Positions 1 to 5,630 of a stretch of 5,630 nt of DNA are shown here, piece after piece. Source of the stretch: Gammaproteobacteria bacterium (GTDB taxonomy: Bacteria; Pseudomonadota; Gammaproteobacteria; Arenicellales; Poriferihabitantaceae); NCBI GenBank assembly GCA_024679435.1, contig JAIBDK010000172.1, forward strand, positions 1 through 5,630, in the 5' to 3' direction. The notes beneath the pieces are model-generated. The model saw nothing but the letters and a program-made list of their open reading frames with translations. It searched no databases and had not been told where the DNA came from. Both the position numbers and the translations under genes were made by a program. The stretch's first letter is position 1; the number at the start of each line of letters is the position of its first letter.

Positions 1-75
1 CAATCTGTTAACTGAGCGGAACTCCAAAGACAATTTGTTTTCTATTTAGGCACTAGAAACCAACAATATCTGCTC

Positions 76-150
76 ATGAAAAAAAAGTTTTTGCTTGCCG
101 GTGCATTACTGAGCATCTCAGTGTTACTGGCATTGGCAGTGATAAACTCC
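76..150 (+). other. N-terminal signal peptide or membrane anchor of MsrAB
   Basis: The first 25 residues read as a short basic region (MKKK), a hydrophobic core from about Phe5 to Ile23, and then a polar stretch leading to the MsrA domain at about residue 50. An ALA sequence at 19-21 would allow signal peptidase I cleavage, but no site is clear-cut, so an uncleaved anchor is equally possible. There is no lipobox cysteine. Periplasmic fused MsrAB proteins are known in other Gram-negative bacteria, which fits. The location is inferred from hydrophobicity read by eye. Confidence 0.7.
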
Positions 151-1239
151 CAAACCTATGAGGCTATTACCCCGAACGTTAGTACTGATTCTTCCGATGT
201 TAAGATCGTCAACGAAAAACTTGAAATTGCCACACTAGCTGGTGGATGTTTTTGGTGCATAGAAGCAACCTTTGAAAAGCTGAGCGGCATACAAAAAGCA
301 GTTTCAGGCTATAGTGGTGGGCACACCGACAATCCGCTATATACCGAAGTTGCTGGCGGCAATACGGGCCACACTGAAACGGTTCAGATATATTACGACC
401 CGGCGATTATTTCCTATGAAGAAATACTGTTTCGATTCTGGCGAGATATTGATCCCACCGATTCAAATGGCCAGTTTGTCGACCGGGGAAGCGAATATCG
501 CCCACAGATCTTCTACCACGACAAGTCACAAAAGACACTGGCAGAAAAGACCCGCAAGGACCTGGAACAATCCGGTCGCTTCATAAATCCGGTTAATGTG
601 AAGATTGCACCCTTCGAAAAGTTTTGGCAGGCAGAGAGCTATCATCAAGACTACCACCTCAAAAGCCCCCTTAGATACAAACTTTACCGAAGCGGTTCAG
701 GTCGGGACAGTTTTCTTAATAAAATATGGGGAAAAGAACTGGATGCTGAATTTACAAGCAAATACCCCTTGTCAAGCAACAAACCCTCTTTAGATACGCC
801 ATACCGAAAACCAGACAGTCAAACAATACGTAATATGCTGAGCCATACTCAGTACAAGGTCACTCAGGAAGACGCCACCGAGCGCCCCTTTCAGAATGAA
901 TTTTGGGATAATCAGATTCAAGGTATCTACGTAGACATTGTGTCCGGCGAACCACTATTTTCCTCAGTCGATAAATTCGAATCCGGAACAGGCTGGCCAA
1001 GCTTTAGAAAGCCAATCGACAAGCAGTACATCATTGAGAAAAATGATTACAAAATGCTTTATCCACGAACCGAAGTACGCAGCAGATATGCAGACTCACA
1101 TCTTGGACATGTGTTTAAAGACGGGCCACCGCCAACCGGATTACGTTATTGTATAAATTCTGCCGCACTGCGCTTTATTGCTAAAACTGAGCTGGTCGCG
1201 CAGGGATACGATCAACATATCGCATTATTCAGCAACTGA
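76..1239 (+). CDS. msrAB: Fused peptide methionine sulfoxide reductase MsrA/MsrB, exported or membrane-anchored
   Basis: Bifunctional repair enzyme of 387 aa that reduces both the S (MsrA) and R (MsrB) epimers of methionine sulfoxide in proteins. Residues 1-24 are a lysine start plus a hydrophobic stretch, so the enzyme probably acts in the periplasm, cleaved or anchored. The MsrA domain (about 50-205) carries GCFWC at 57-61, with catalytic Cys58 and, matching E. coli MsrA at a constant +7 offset, Phe59, Trp60, Tyr89, Glu101, Asp136 and Tyr141. After a linker, the MsrB domain (about 250-378) has SGTGWPSF (303-310), SHLGHVF (341-347) and RYCINSA (357-363) with catalytic Cys359, His345 and Asn361. 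The zinc-binding CxxC pairs of many MsrBs are absent, and Thr305 occupies the place of the usual recycling cysteine. Unlike Neisseria PilB, there is no N-terminal thioredoxin-like domain. No strong Shine-Dalgarno precedes the ATG, but the signal-like N terminus supports this start. It converges on rlmB. Confidence 0.95.
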   Translation: MKKKFLLAGALLSISVLLALAVINSQTYEAITPNVSTDSSDVKIVNEKLEIATLAGGCFWCIEATFEKLSGIQKAVSGYSGGHTDNPLYTEVAGGNTGHTETVQIYYDPAIISYEEILFRFWRDIDPTDSNGQFVDRGSEYRPQIFYHDKSQKTLAEKTRKDLEQSGRFINPVNVKIAPFEKFWQAESYHQDYHLKSPLRYKLYRSGSGRDSFLNKIWGKELDAEFTSKYPLSSNKPSLDTPYRKPDSQTIRNMLSHTQYKVTQEDATERPFQNEFWDNQIQGIYVDIVSGEPLFSSVDKFESGTGWPSFRKPIDKQYIIEKNDYKMLYPRTEVRSRYADSHLGHVFKDGPPPTGLRYCINSAALRFIAKTELVAQGYDQHIALFSN

Positions 1240-1261
1240 TTTTCCCAAAAAAATAATCAGT
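1235..1261. terminator. Weak hairpin between convergent msrAB and rlmB
   Basis: ACTGATT (1235-1241) and AATCAGT (1255-1261) form a 7-bp inverted repeat that overlaps the msrAB stop codon, with a 13-base A-rich loop. It sits where a two-way terminator between converging genes is expected. The stem is AT-rich and no T-tract follows it on either strand, so intrinsic termination would be poor. This is a candidate only. Confidence 0.25.
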
Positions 1262-1291
1262 AAATGGATCAAAACTCCACAGAGACACTGG

Positions 1292-2068
1292 CTATGTTGA
1301 TAGCTGGCGACAAACCTCAAAAAGAGCTACGCCCGTTGCTACCGAAACATTCAAACTAGGCACATTCCCGAGCAACGGAATTTTTACCAAATAGTCACAA
1401 GTCTCCGCCGTAAGTCTTCGTATGCCGGTTCCTTCCGCCCCCATCACGATACCGATTCGCCCACTGAACTCACATTCATATATCGAAGAATCACCCTGAT
1501 CTGAGGTACCATAAATCCAGTACCCATTTTCCTGCATTTTCTTCATAGCTGTCACTAGATTGGGGACATAAATAATATCAAGATTTTCTGCGGCTCCGGA
1601 TGCTACTTTGCGTACCGTCTGGTTCACTGGACACGCACCGTCTTTAGGCAAAATGACCGCACTGACCCCGGCACATTCTGCTGTCCGTAAGCAGGCGCCG
1701 AGATTATGGGGGTCCTGCACCTGATCAAGCATTAAAATGATGCTATTTAAATCTGTTGACTCCTCAACAGATTCGAGCACGGATTCAAGGTCCATCGATC
1801 GCTTTGGCCTGTCGGATTCAAGAATAGCGACCACACCCTGATGATGAGTGCTGCCGCATTCTTCATCGAGCACTTCTCTGGACACAGGTCTTATACTCAC
1901 GCGTTCGCCTTTAGCAAGAGACAGGATTTGCTTTTGTCTGTGGGACGGATTTCGCCCTTCAAAAAGCAGTTCCACGACTTTGTCAGAACTGTGTGAAATC
2001 AATGCTTCAACAGCATGAAAACCCACACAGCATTCAGCTCTTGGATTATTTCTGGATGATCTGGCCAT
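1292..2068 (-). CDS. rlmB: 23S rRNA (guanosine-2251-2'-O)-methyltransferase RlmB
   Basis: SPOUT-class (SpoU/TrmH family) methyltransferase of 258 aa that uses S-adenosylmethionine to methylate the 2'-OH of G2251 in the 23S rRNA P-loop during ribosome maturation in the cytoplasm. Residues about 13-85 form the substrate-binding domain (start GFHAVEAL). The catalytic knot domain follows, with motif 1 DPHNLGACLRTAE (119-131), motif 2 VMGAEGTGIRRL (208-219) and motif 3 PSLNVSVATGVALFE (237-251). Asn122, Arg128, Glu212, Ser238 and Ser242 match E. coli Asn108, Arg114, Glu198, Ser224 and Ser228 with one constant offset, so the active site looks intact. Length is close to the E. coli protein, with a slightly longer N terminus. 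It lies 52 bp after rnr on the same strand, the usual gammaproteobacterial order. No clear Shine-Dalgarno precedes the ATG. Paralogous TrmH-type enzymes are the alternative, but motif similarity and the rnr neighbour favour RlmB. Confidence 0.95.
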   Translation of the reverse strand: MARSSRNNPRAECCVGFHAVEALISHSSDKVVELLFEGRNPSHRQKQILSLAKGERVSIRPVSREVLDEECGSTHHQGVVAILESDRPKRSMDLESVLESVEESTDLNSIILMLDQVQDPHNLGACLRTAECAGVSAVILPKDGACPVNQTVRKVASGAAENLDIIYVPNLVTAMKKMQENGYWIYGTSDQGDSSIYECEFSGRIGIVMGAEGTGIRRLTAETCDYLVKIPLLGNVPSLNVSVATGVALFEVCRQLST

Positions 2069-2093
2069 ATTATCTAATCATTTAACAAATAAA

Positions 2094-2099
2094 ATTATA
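2094..2099 (-). promoter_or_regulatory. Possible -10 box of an rlmB-proximal promoter
   Basis: The minus strand reads a perfect TATAAT here, 26 bp upstream of the rlmB ATG, which would give a leader of roughly 20 bases. No good -35 hexamer lies 16-18 bp upstream and the TG of an extended -10 is one base out of register. In so AT-rich a gap this may be chance. If real, rlmB could be transcribed independently of rnr. Confidence 0.25.
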
Positions 2100-2113
2100 A
2101 ACACACATGCAAG
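2098..2113 (+). repeat. 16-bp exact direct repeat, copy 1 (rnr-rlmB gap)
   Basis: TAAACACACATGCAAG is found here and again at 4642-4657 in the same orientation, without mismatch. This copy lies just downstream of the rnr stop codon and overlaps the candidate rlmB -10 box. After the shared 16 bases, both copies go on to GCTC, directly in copy 2 and after a 4-base insertion (CAAA) in copy 1. The repeat is not part of any element I recognise. Confidence 0.85.
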
Positions 2114-2120
2114 CAAAGCT

Positions 2121-4511
2121 CTATTTCTGATTTTTTCGCCGATTCCTATCCTTTTTTGCTAACTTGGGTCGGTCACTGGGAGAAGACTTATTTGACGACT
2201 TACGCGACGATGCAGGTGTCAGCTTTACTCCGGACTTTGACTTCCCCTTATCGTTTGACTTTTTCCTCTTTTTAGATTTTTCTGTATCCCCATTCGATTT
2301 ATCACGAACCCATTCAAAATCTATCTTGGCTTCTTCAAGATTAACGCTGGCGACTCTAACTTTAACCGCATCACCAAGCTTGAATCGATGGCCGGATTTC
2401 CTGCCCTCGAGTTGCAAGAGCACCGGATCAAAATGATAGTAATCATGGCCCAAATTGGTCACGTGGACCAACCCATCAACCAGATACTCTATCAATTGTA
2501 CAAATATACCAAATTCCTTTACGCCCGATATTGTTCCTTCAAATTCCTCACCTATTTTTGACTGCATAAACTCAGCCTTTAACCAGCCCATCACATCTCG
2601 AGAGGCATCATCTGCCCTTCGCTCGGTATAACAACACTGCTCCCCTACCTGACCGATACTGGTTCCATCAGGTGAAGCTTTTCCATATCCCTTTATACCA
2701 ATCAGGTGTTTGATTTTTCTATGCACCACCAAATCACTGTAGCGACGAATTGGGGAAGTAAAATGCGTATAAATAGGGAACGACAAGGCAAAATGTCCAA
2801 TCTCATCAGGGCTGTATATCGCCTGACTCAGACTCCTTAGCAACACGGTCTGAACAACCCCTTTAACTTCCGGCCTGTCCTTGATACGCTCGAGAAGTCG
2901 TGAATAATCTAGCGCTGAAGGTTGATTTCCACCTTCAAGTTTAAGGGCAAAACCGCTGATGAAGCGACGCAAATCAACCAGACCTTCTTCATCCGGACCC
3001 TCATGATTTCGATATATTCCCTGGTTTCCAATTTTTTCTTGCAAAAATTCTGCCGCACACACATTAGCTGCCAGCATACATTCTTCAATTAGTCTGTGAG
3101 CATCGTTTCTCTCACGAGTCGCTATATTAGAGATTTTTCCTGAATCATCGAATTCAATGGCGGCCTCGGGCAGATCGAAATCTATTGACCCTACCTGCTT
3201 CCTGCGCTTCCGCATACAAAGTGACAATTCATACAGGTCATCAAGGTTTTGTGCGAGATGACTCCAGGTATTGCGAAGTCCGGAGTCCCTTCGCACGGCA
3301 ATTCCGTCCACCAGTTCATAAGTAAGTCTTCCATGGGAGTGCATAACCCCCTGATAAAATCGACGTCGCCCCACCACCCCGCCGGCACTTACTTCCATGT
3401 CACATACCAGGCAATTTCGATCTTCTCCGGGCATCAGAGAGCAAATTCCATTTGATAAAATTTCGGGTAGCATGGGAACAACCCGATTGGGGAAATATAC
3501 CGAGGTCCCTCGCGTATACGCTTCGACATCCAGAGCGCTGTCCGTCTCGACGTAGTGGCTTACATCTGCAATCGCAACGACCAACCTCCACCCAGATGCT
3601 ATTTTCTCAGAATAAACAGCATCATCAAAATCTTTGGCATCCGCACCATCAATGGTAACCAAAGCCAGCTCACGTAAATCCACTCTGTCTTTCCCAGGTT
3701 GTGACGCATTTAACTTGCCGGCATCACGCTGCAGAAATTCATTAACCGCATCAGGCCATGTGTGAGGTATTTCATGCTTTCTAAGTGCTATTTCGGTTTC
3801 CATACCCGCGGCAAGTTCCCTACCAACTACTTCAATAACTTTTCCTACCGCATGACCGTTCTCAACAGGATGCGCTATTATTTCCACCACAACAATATCG
3901 CCATCAGAGGCTTCGCCAACATTCTTTTTTGGTACCGATATCTCCCTCGAAAAACGAACATCATCGGGTTCAACAAAGCAAGAGCCTGCCTGTTTGTGAA
4001 ACTTCCCAATAATTTCCCTTCCCTGTTCCACAAGAACTTCAATGATAGAGCCTTCCTTCTTGCCCCTGTGGTCTACTTTTTTTACACGAGCCAATACTCG
4101 ATCGCCATGCAATACTTTCCGCATCTGTCGATGATGCAGATAAAGATCTTCGCCTCCCCCATCAGGAATCACAAACCCAAATCCATTCGCGTGCCCACTA
4201 ATTCGGCCCACCACCATATCCATTTTACTTGATAACCCATATCGTCCTTTACGATCAAGCAATAACACCCCACTCCTGCACAGTCTCTCAAGCCGTGAAC
4301 CAAGGGCCATGGAACCGCTTCCATCTCGGTCAAATCCGAAATGGTCGCACAACTGGGCCAACCTCAGGGGATACTCGCTCCTATCCAGATAGTCGACGAT
4401 CTGAAAGCGCGAGGGAACCGGAATCCCACTGGAATCCGCTGCCCTGAACGATGAAGCGTGGCCATTACTATATCTGGCATCCGCTTGATTACTTTCTTTT
4501 TTGTTTCTCAT
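2121..4511 (-). CDS. rnr: Ribonuclease R (3'-5' exoribonuclease, RNB family)
   Basis: Processive hydrolytic 3'-5' exoribonuclease of 796 aa (E. coli 813) that degrades structured RNA and takes part in rRNA and tmRNA-linked mRNA quality control in the cytoplasm. Order of domains: winged-helix-like N-terminal region (about 32-95), cold-shock domain 1 (about 98-160), cold-shock domain 2 (about 166-230), catalytic RNB domain (about 276-605), S1 domain (about 653-735), and a lysine/serine-rich tail (738-796). The catalytic run is IDGADAKDFDDAVY (287-300). Asp288, Asp294, Asp296 and Asp297 match E. coli Asp272, 278, 280 and 281. HFTSPIRRYSDLVVHR (583-598) is the conserved RNA-contacting segment. 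Ala290 stands where E. coli has Glu. The basic tail separates it from RNase II, which is shorter and lacks it. It is followed by rlmB without a terminator and is divergent from hisG. The start is supported by the length of the N-terminal region, although no Shine-Dalgarno is obvious. Confidence 0.96.
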   Translation of the reverse strand: MRNKKESNQADARYSNGHASSFRAADSSGIPVPSRFQIVDYLDRSEYPLRLAQLCDHFGFDRDGSGSMALGSRLERLCRSGVLLLDRKGRYGLSSKMDMVVGRISGHANGFGFVIPDGGGEDLYLHHRQMRKVLHGDRVLARVKKVDHRGKKEGSIIEVLVEQGREIIGKFHKQAGSCFVEPDDVRFSREISVPKKNVGEASDGDIVVVEIIAHPVENGHAVGKVIEVVGRELAAGMETEIALRKHEIPHTWPDAVNEFLQRDAGKLNASQPGKDRVDLRELALVTIDGADAKDFDDAVYSEKIASGWRLVVAIADVSHYVETDSALDVEAYTRGTSVYFPNRVVPMLPEILSNGICSLMPGEDRNCLVCDMEVSAGGVVGRRRFYQGVMHSHGRLTYELVDGIAVRRDSGLRNTWSHLAQNLDDLYELSLCMRKRRKQVGSIDFDLPEAAIEFDDSGKISNIATRERNDAHRLIEECMLAANVCAAEFLQEKIGNQGIYRNHEGPDEEGLVDLRRFISGFALKLEGGNQPSALDYSRLLERIKDRPEVKGVVQTVLLRSLSQAIYSPDEIGHFALSFPIYTHFTSPIRRYSDLVVHRKIKHLIGIKGYGKASPDGTSIGQVGEQCCYTERRADDASRDVMGWLKAEFMQSKIGEEFEGTISGVKEFGIFVQLIEYLVDGLVHVTNLGHDYYHFDPVLLQLEGRKSGHRFKLGDAVKVRVASVNLEEAKIDFEWVRDKSNGDTEKSKKRKKSNDKGKSKSGVKLTPASSRKSSNKSSPSDRPKLAKKDRNRRKNQK

Positions 4512-4600
4512 GTTGTGGCAGGTTGTTTGTTGTTGATATAGGTTTAGGTGTCTACATTTTACTGCAAAGCCGATTCTGGCATATTCTTATTAGCGTCCGA

Positions 4601-4627
4601 TTAAAGAGTAAACGAGAGGCACTTTAA
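4601..4627. repeat. Inverted repeat in the rnr-hisG gap
   Basis: TTAAAG (4601-4606) and CTTTAA (4622-4627) are perfect inverted half-sites with centres 21 bp apart, about two helical turns. That spacing suits a dimeric regulator, but the half-sites are short and AT-rich and could occur by chance. No terminator T-tract follows. Confidence 0.25.
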
Positions 4628-4641
4628 AAAAGGCATACCGT

Positions 4642-4657
4642 TAAACACACATGCAAG
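4642..4657 (+). repeat. 16-bp exact direct repeat, copy 2 (upstream of hisG)
   Basis: This is the second exact copy of TAAACACACATGCAAG (first at 2098-2113), here ending 23 bp before the candidate hisG -10 box. The ATG inside it, at 4651, opens the longer hisG reading frame, which I do not accept as the true start. Its position relative to a promoter differs from that of copy 1, so a shared regulatory spacing is not evident. Confidence 0.85.
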
Positions 4658-4680
4658 GCTCGAGCACATCAAATTTCAGT

Positions 4681-4686
4681 TATAAT
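4681..4686 (+). promoter_or_regulatory. Probable -10 box of the hisG promoter
   Basis: A perfect TATAAT is followed by a GC-rich discriminator (GCGCGCCC). It would start transcription near 4693, about 24 bases before the chosen hisG ATG at 4717. No matching -35 hexamer is seen at 16-18 bp, so an activator or an upstream element may be needed. If right, it also rules out translation from the ATG at 4651 on this transcript. Confidence 0.45.
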
Positions 4687-4716
4687 GCGCGCCCAAATTT
4701 AAACCTGCAACAGAAA

Positions 4717-5595
4717 ATGACAGACATACTCAAACTGGGTATACCCAAAGGAAGTCTTGAAGAAGCCACCAAAGAGCTATTTTCCCAGGCTGGCTGGACA
4801 GTAAACACCCGATCCAGAAACTACTTTCCCTCCATTGACGACCAGGAAATTAATTGTTCGTTGGTGCGTTCTCAGGAAATGGGTACGTATATCAGCAATG
4901 GTGTTCTGGATGCAGGTTTAACAGGGCAGGACTGGCTAGCCGAAACCAACGCTGATGTCGAAGTAATATCCCATCTTGTTTACTCAAAAGCTTCAGATCG
5001 AGCCTGTAGGTGGGTGTTGATCGTCAAGAATGATTCAGATATCAACACAGTGCAAGACCTGGAAGGCAAACGTATTTCCACTGAACTGGTAAATTTTACC
5101 CAGACTTATCTGACCGACCGAAATATTAGTGCGTCGGTTGATTTTTCGTGGGGTGCGACGGAGGCCAAGGTTGTGGAAGGTCTGGCTGATGCCGCGGTAG
5201 AGATTACCGAAACAGGAAGCACCATTAAAGCTCACGGTCTAAGAATAGTTTGCGATCTCCTTGAAACTCATACGGTATTTGTCGCCAATAAAGAAGCGAT
5301 GAAAAATCCATGGAAGAGGAAAAAAATACAACAGATTGCCCTACTTCTGGAAAGTGCTTTATCCGCCAGAGAAAAGGTATTGTTGAAAATGAATGTTCCT
5401 GGAAATCGAATTGATGATCTGGTCGCACAGTTACCCAGTCTGCATGCACCAACAATAAATCCGCTTTATGGCGATGAATGGCTCGCGGTCGAAACAGTAG
5501 TAAGTAAGCGGGAAGTAAGAAAAATCATCCCCATTTTAAAAGCATCCGGTGCGGAGGGAATTCTTGAATTTGAACTACGAAAAATGGTGCCCTAA
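4717..5595 (+). CDS. hisG: ATP phosphoribosyltransferase HisG, long form with regulatory C-terminal domain
   Basis: Cytoplasmic enzyme of 292 aa joining ATP and PRPP to phosphoribosyl-ATP, the first committed step of histidine synthesis. The N terminus KLGIPKGSLEEAT (6-18) is the typical HisG opening. The catalytic domain runs to about residue 190. The PRPP-binding signature GLADAAVEITETGSTIKAHG spans 155-174 and has Glu162 where E. coli HisG has Asp. Residues about 195-292 form the ACT-like histidine-binding domain, ending GAEGILEFELRKM. The length matches the long, hexameric, feedback-inhibited form (E. coli 299 aa), not the roughly 210-aa short form that needs HisZ. The ATG at 4651 would add 22 residues (MQGSSTSNFSYNARPN and onward) unlike HisG and containing a TATAAT box, so 4717 is preferred. 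The Shine-Dalgarno is weak at both. Other his genes may follow outside the window, but none is visible here. Confidence 0.93.
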   Translation: MTDILKLGIPKGSLEEATKELFSQAGWTVNTRSRNYFPSIDDQEINCSLVRSQEMGTYISNGVLDAGLTGQDWLAETNADVEVISHLVYSKASDRACRWVLIVKNDSDINTVQDLEGKRISTELVNFTQTYLTDRNISASVDFSWGATEAKVVEGLADAAVEITETGSTIKAHGLRIVCDLLETHTVFVANKEAMKNPWKRKKIQQIALLLESALSAREKVLLKMNVPGNRIDDLVAQLPSLHAPTINPLYGDEWLAVETVVSKREVRKIIPILKASGAEGILEFELRKMVP

Positions 5596-5630
5596 ATCAG
5601 GTTAATCAAAAACTGAACTTCATTTAAAAA

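Larger units (their letters stand above)
4512..4716. promoter_or_regulatory. Divergent control region between rnr and hisG
   Basis: This 205-bp gap must hold the promoters of both divergent genes. For hisG, the best -10 is TATAAT at 4681-4686. A second possibility is TTTACT (4558-4563), a 16-bp spacer and CATATT (4580-4585) preceded by TG. For rnr on the minus strand I see only poor matches, such as TTTACT (4607-4612) with TAAGAA about 17 bp downstream, so no rnr promoter is claimed. An inverted repeat TTAAAG/CTTTAA (4601-4606, 4622-4627) and copy 2 of the 16-bp repeat also lie here. No tRNA or leader peptide with histidine codons is visible, so classic his attenuation is not supported. Confidence 0.5.

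Noticed and set aside
1..75. Promoter for msrAB (TTGTTT at 35-40)
   Set aside because: No -10 hexamer lies at 16-18 bp. The nearest, CAATAT at 64-69, is 23 bp away. No upstream gene end can be assigned either.
314..1156. Three open frames inside msrAB (314-586, 605-793, 938-1156)
   Set aside because: These are out-of-frame shadows of msrAB with no recognisable motif or start signal.
2164..2436. 90-codon open frame on the plus strand
   Set aside because: It is the antisense shadow of the lysine/serine-rich tail and S1 domain of RNase R. Its Phe/Leu/Asp-rich composition follows from that.
3762..4232. 156-codon open frame on the plus strand opposite rnr
   Set aside because: It lies wholly antisense to the cold-shock domains of RNase R, its translation is rich in Phe, Asn and His without any domain, and rnr is certain on the other strand.
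4512..4716. tRNA-Leu or small RNA gene upstream of rnr, as seen in some gammaproteobacteria
   Set aside because: No cloverleaf, T-loop sequence or CCA end could be found on either strand of this gap.
5035..5455. Two minus-strand open frames within hisG
   Set aside because: They are antisense to well-conserved HisG sequence and show no family features.
5596..5630. Terminator after hisG
   Set aside because: Only a short, wobble-containing stem (5599-5603 with 5616-5620) can be drawn, with no T-tract, and the window ends here.

Overview
The window holds four complete genes of ordinary housekeeping type: a fused methionine sulfoxide reductase (msrAB, plus strand), then rlmB and rnr on the minus strand in the order rnr-rlmB, then hisG on the plus strand. 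The pair rnr (RNase R) followed by rlmB (23S rRNA Gm2251 methyltransferase) is a classic gammaproteobacterial arrangement. Both proteins align closely with their Escherichia coli counterparts, including a constant +14 offset of catalytic residues for RlmB and +16 for the RNase R active site. I therefore infer a gammaproteobacterium or close relative, with moderate rather than high GC. The species cannot be named from this sequence.

Layout. Bases 1-75 are upstream of msrAB, with no convincing promoter or Shine-Dalgarno. msrAB (76-1239) converges on rlmB (1292-2068) across a 52-bp gap carrying a weak hairpin. rlmB and rnr (2121-4511) are separated by 52 bp with no terminator, so they probably share a transcript, although a TATAAT box in that gap could give rlmB its own promoter. 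rnr and hisG diverge from a 205-bp control region (4512-4716). hisG is best started at 4717, not at the upstream ATG at 4651, because the extra 22 residues do not look like HisG and a TATAAT box lies inside them. hisG ends at 5595. The last 35 bases show no gene.

The genes do not form one pathway. rnr and rlmB serve RNA turnover and ribosome maturation, MsrAB repairs oxidised methionines (probably outside the cytoplasm), and HisG makes the first committed step of histidine synthesis.

I did not find a convincing new system. The points most worth a second look are: a 16-base exact direct repeat (2098-2113 and 4642-4657) lying in the gaps on both sides of rnr; an MsrAB with only three cysteines, lacking the usual MsrB recycling cysteine; and a long, self-regulated type of HisG standing alone next to rnr. 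No mobile element, CRISPR array, tRNA or rRNA is visible.
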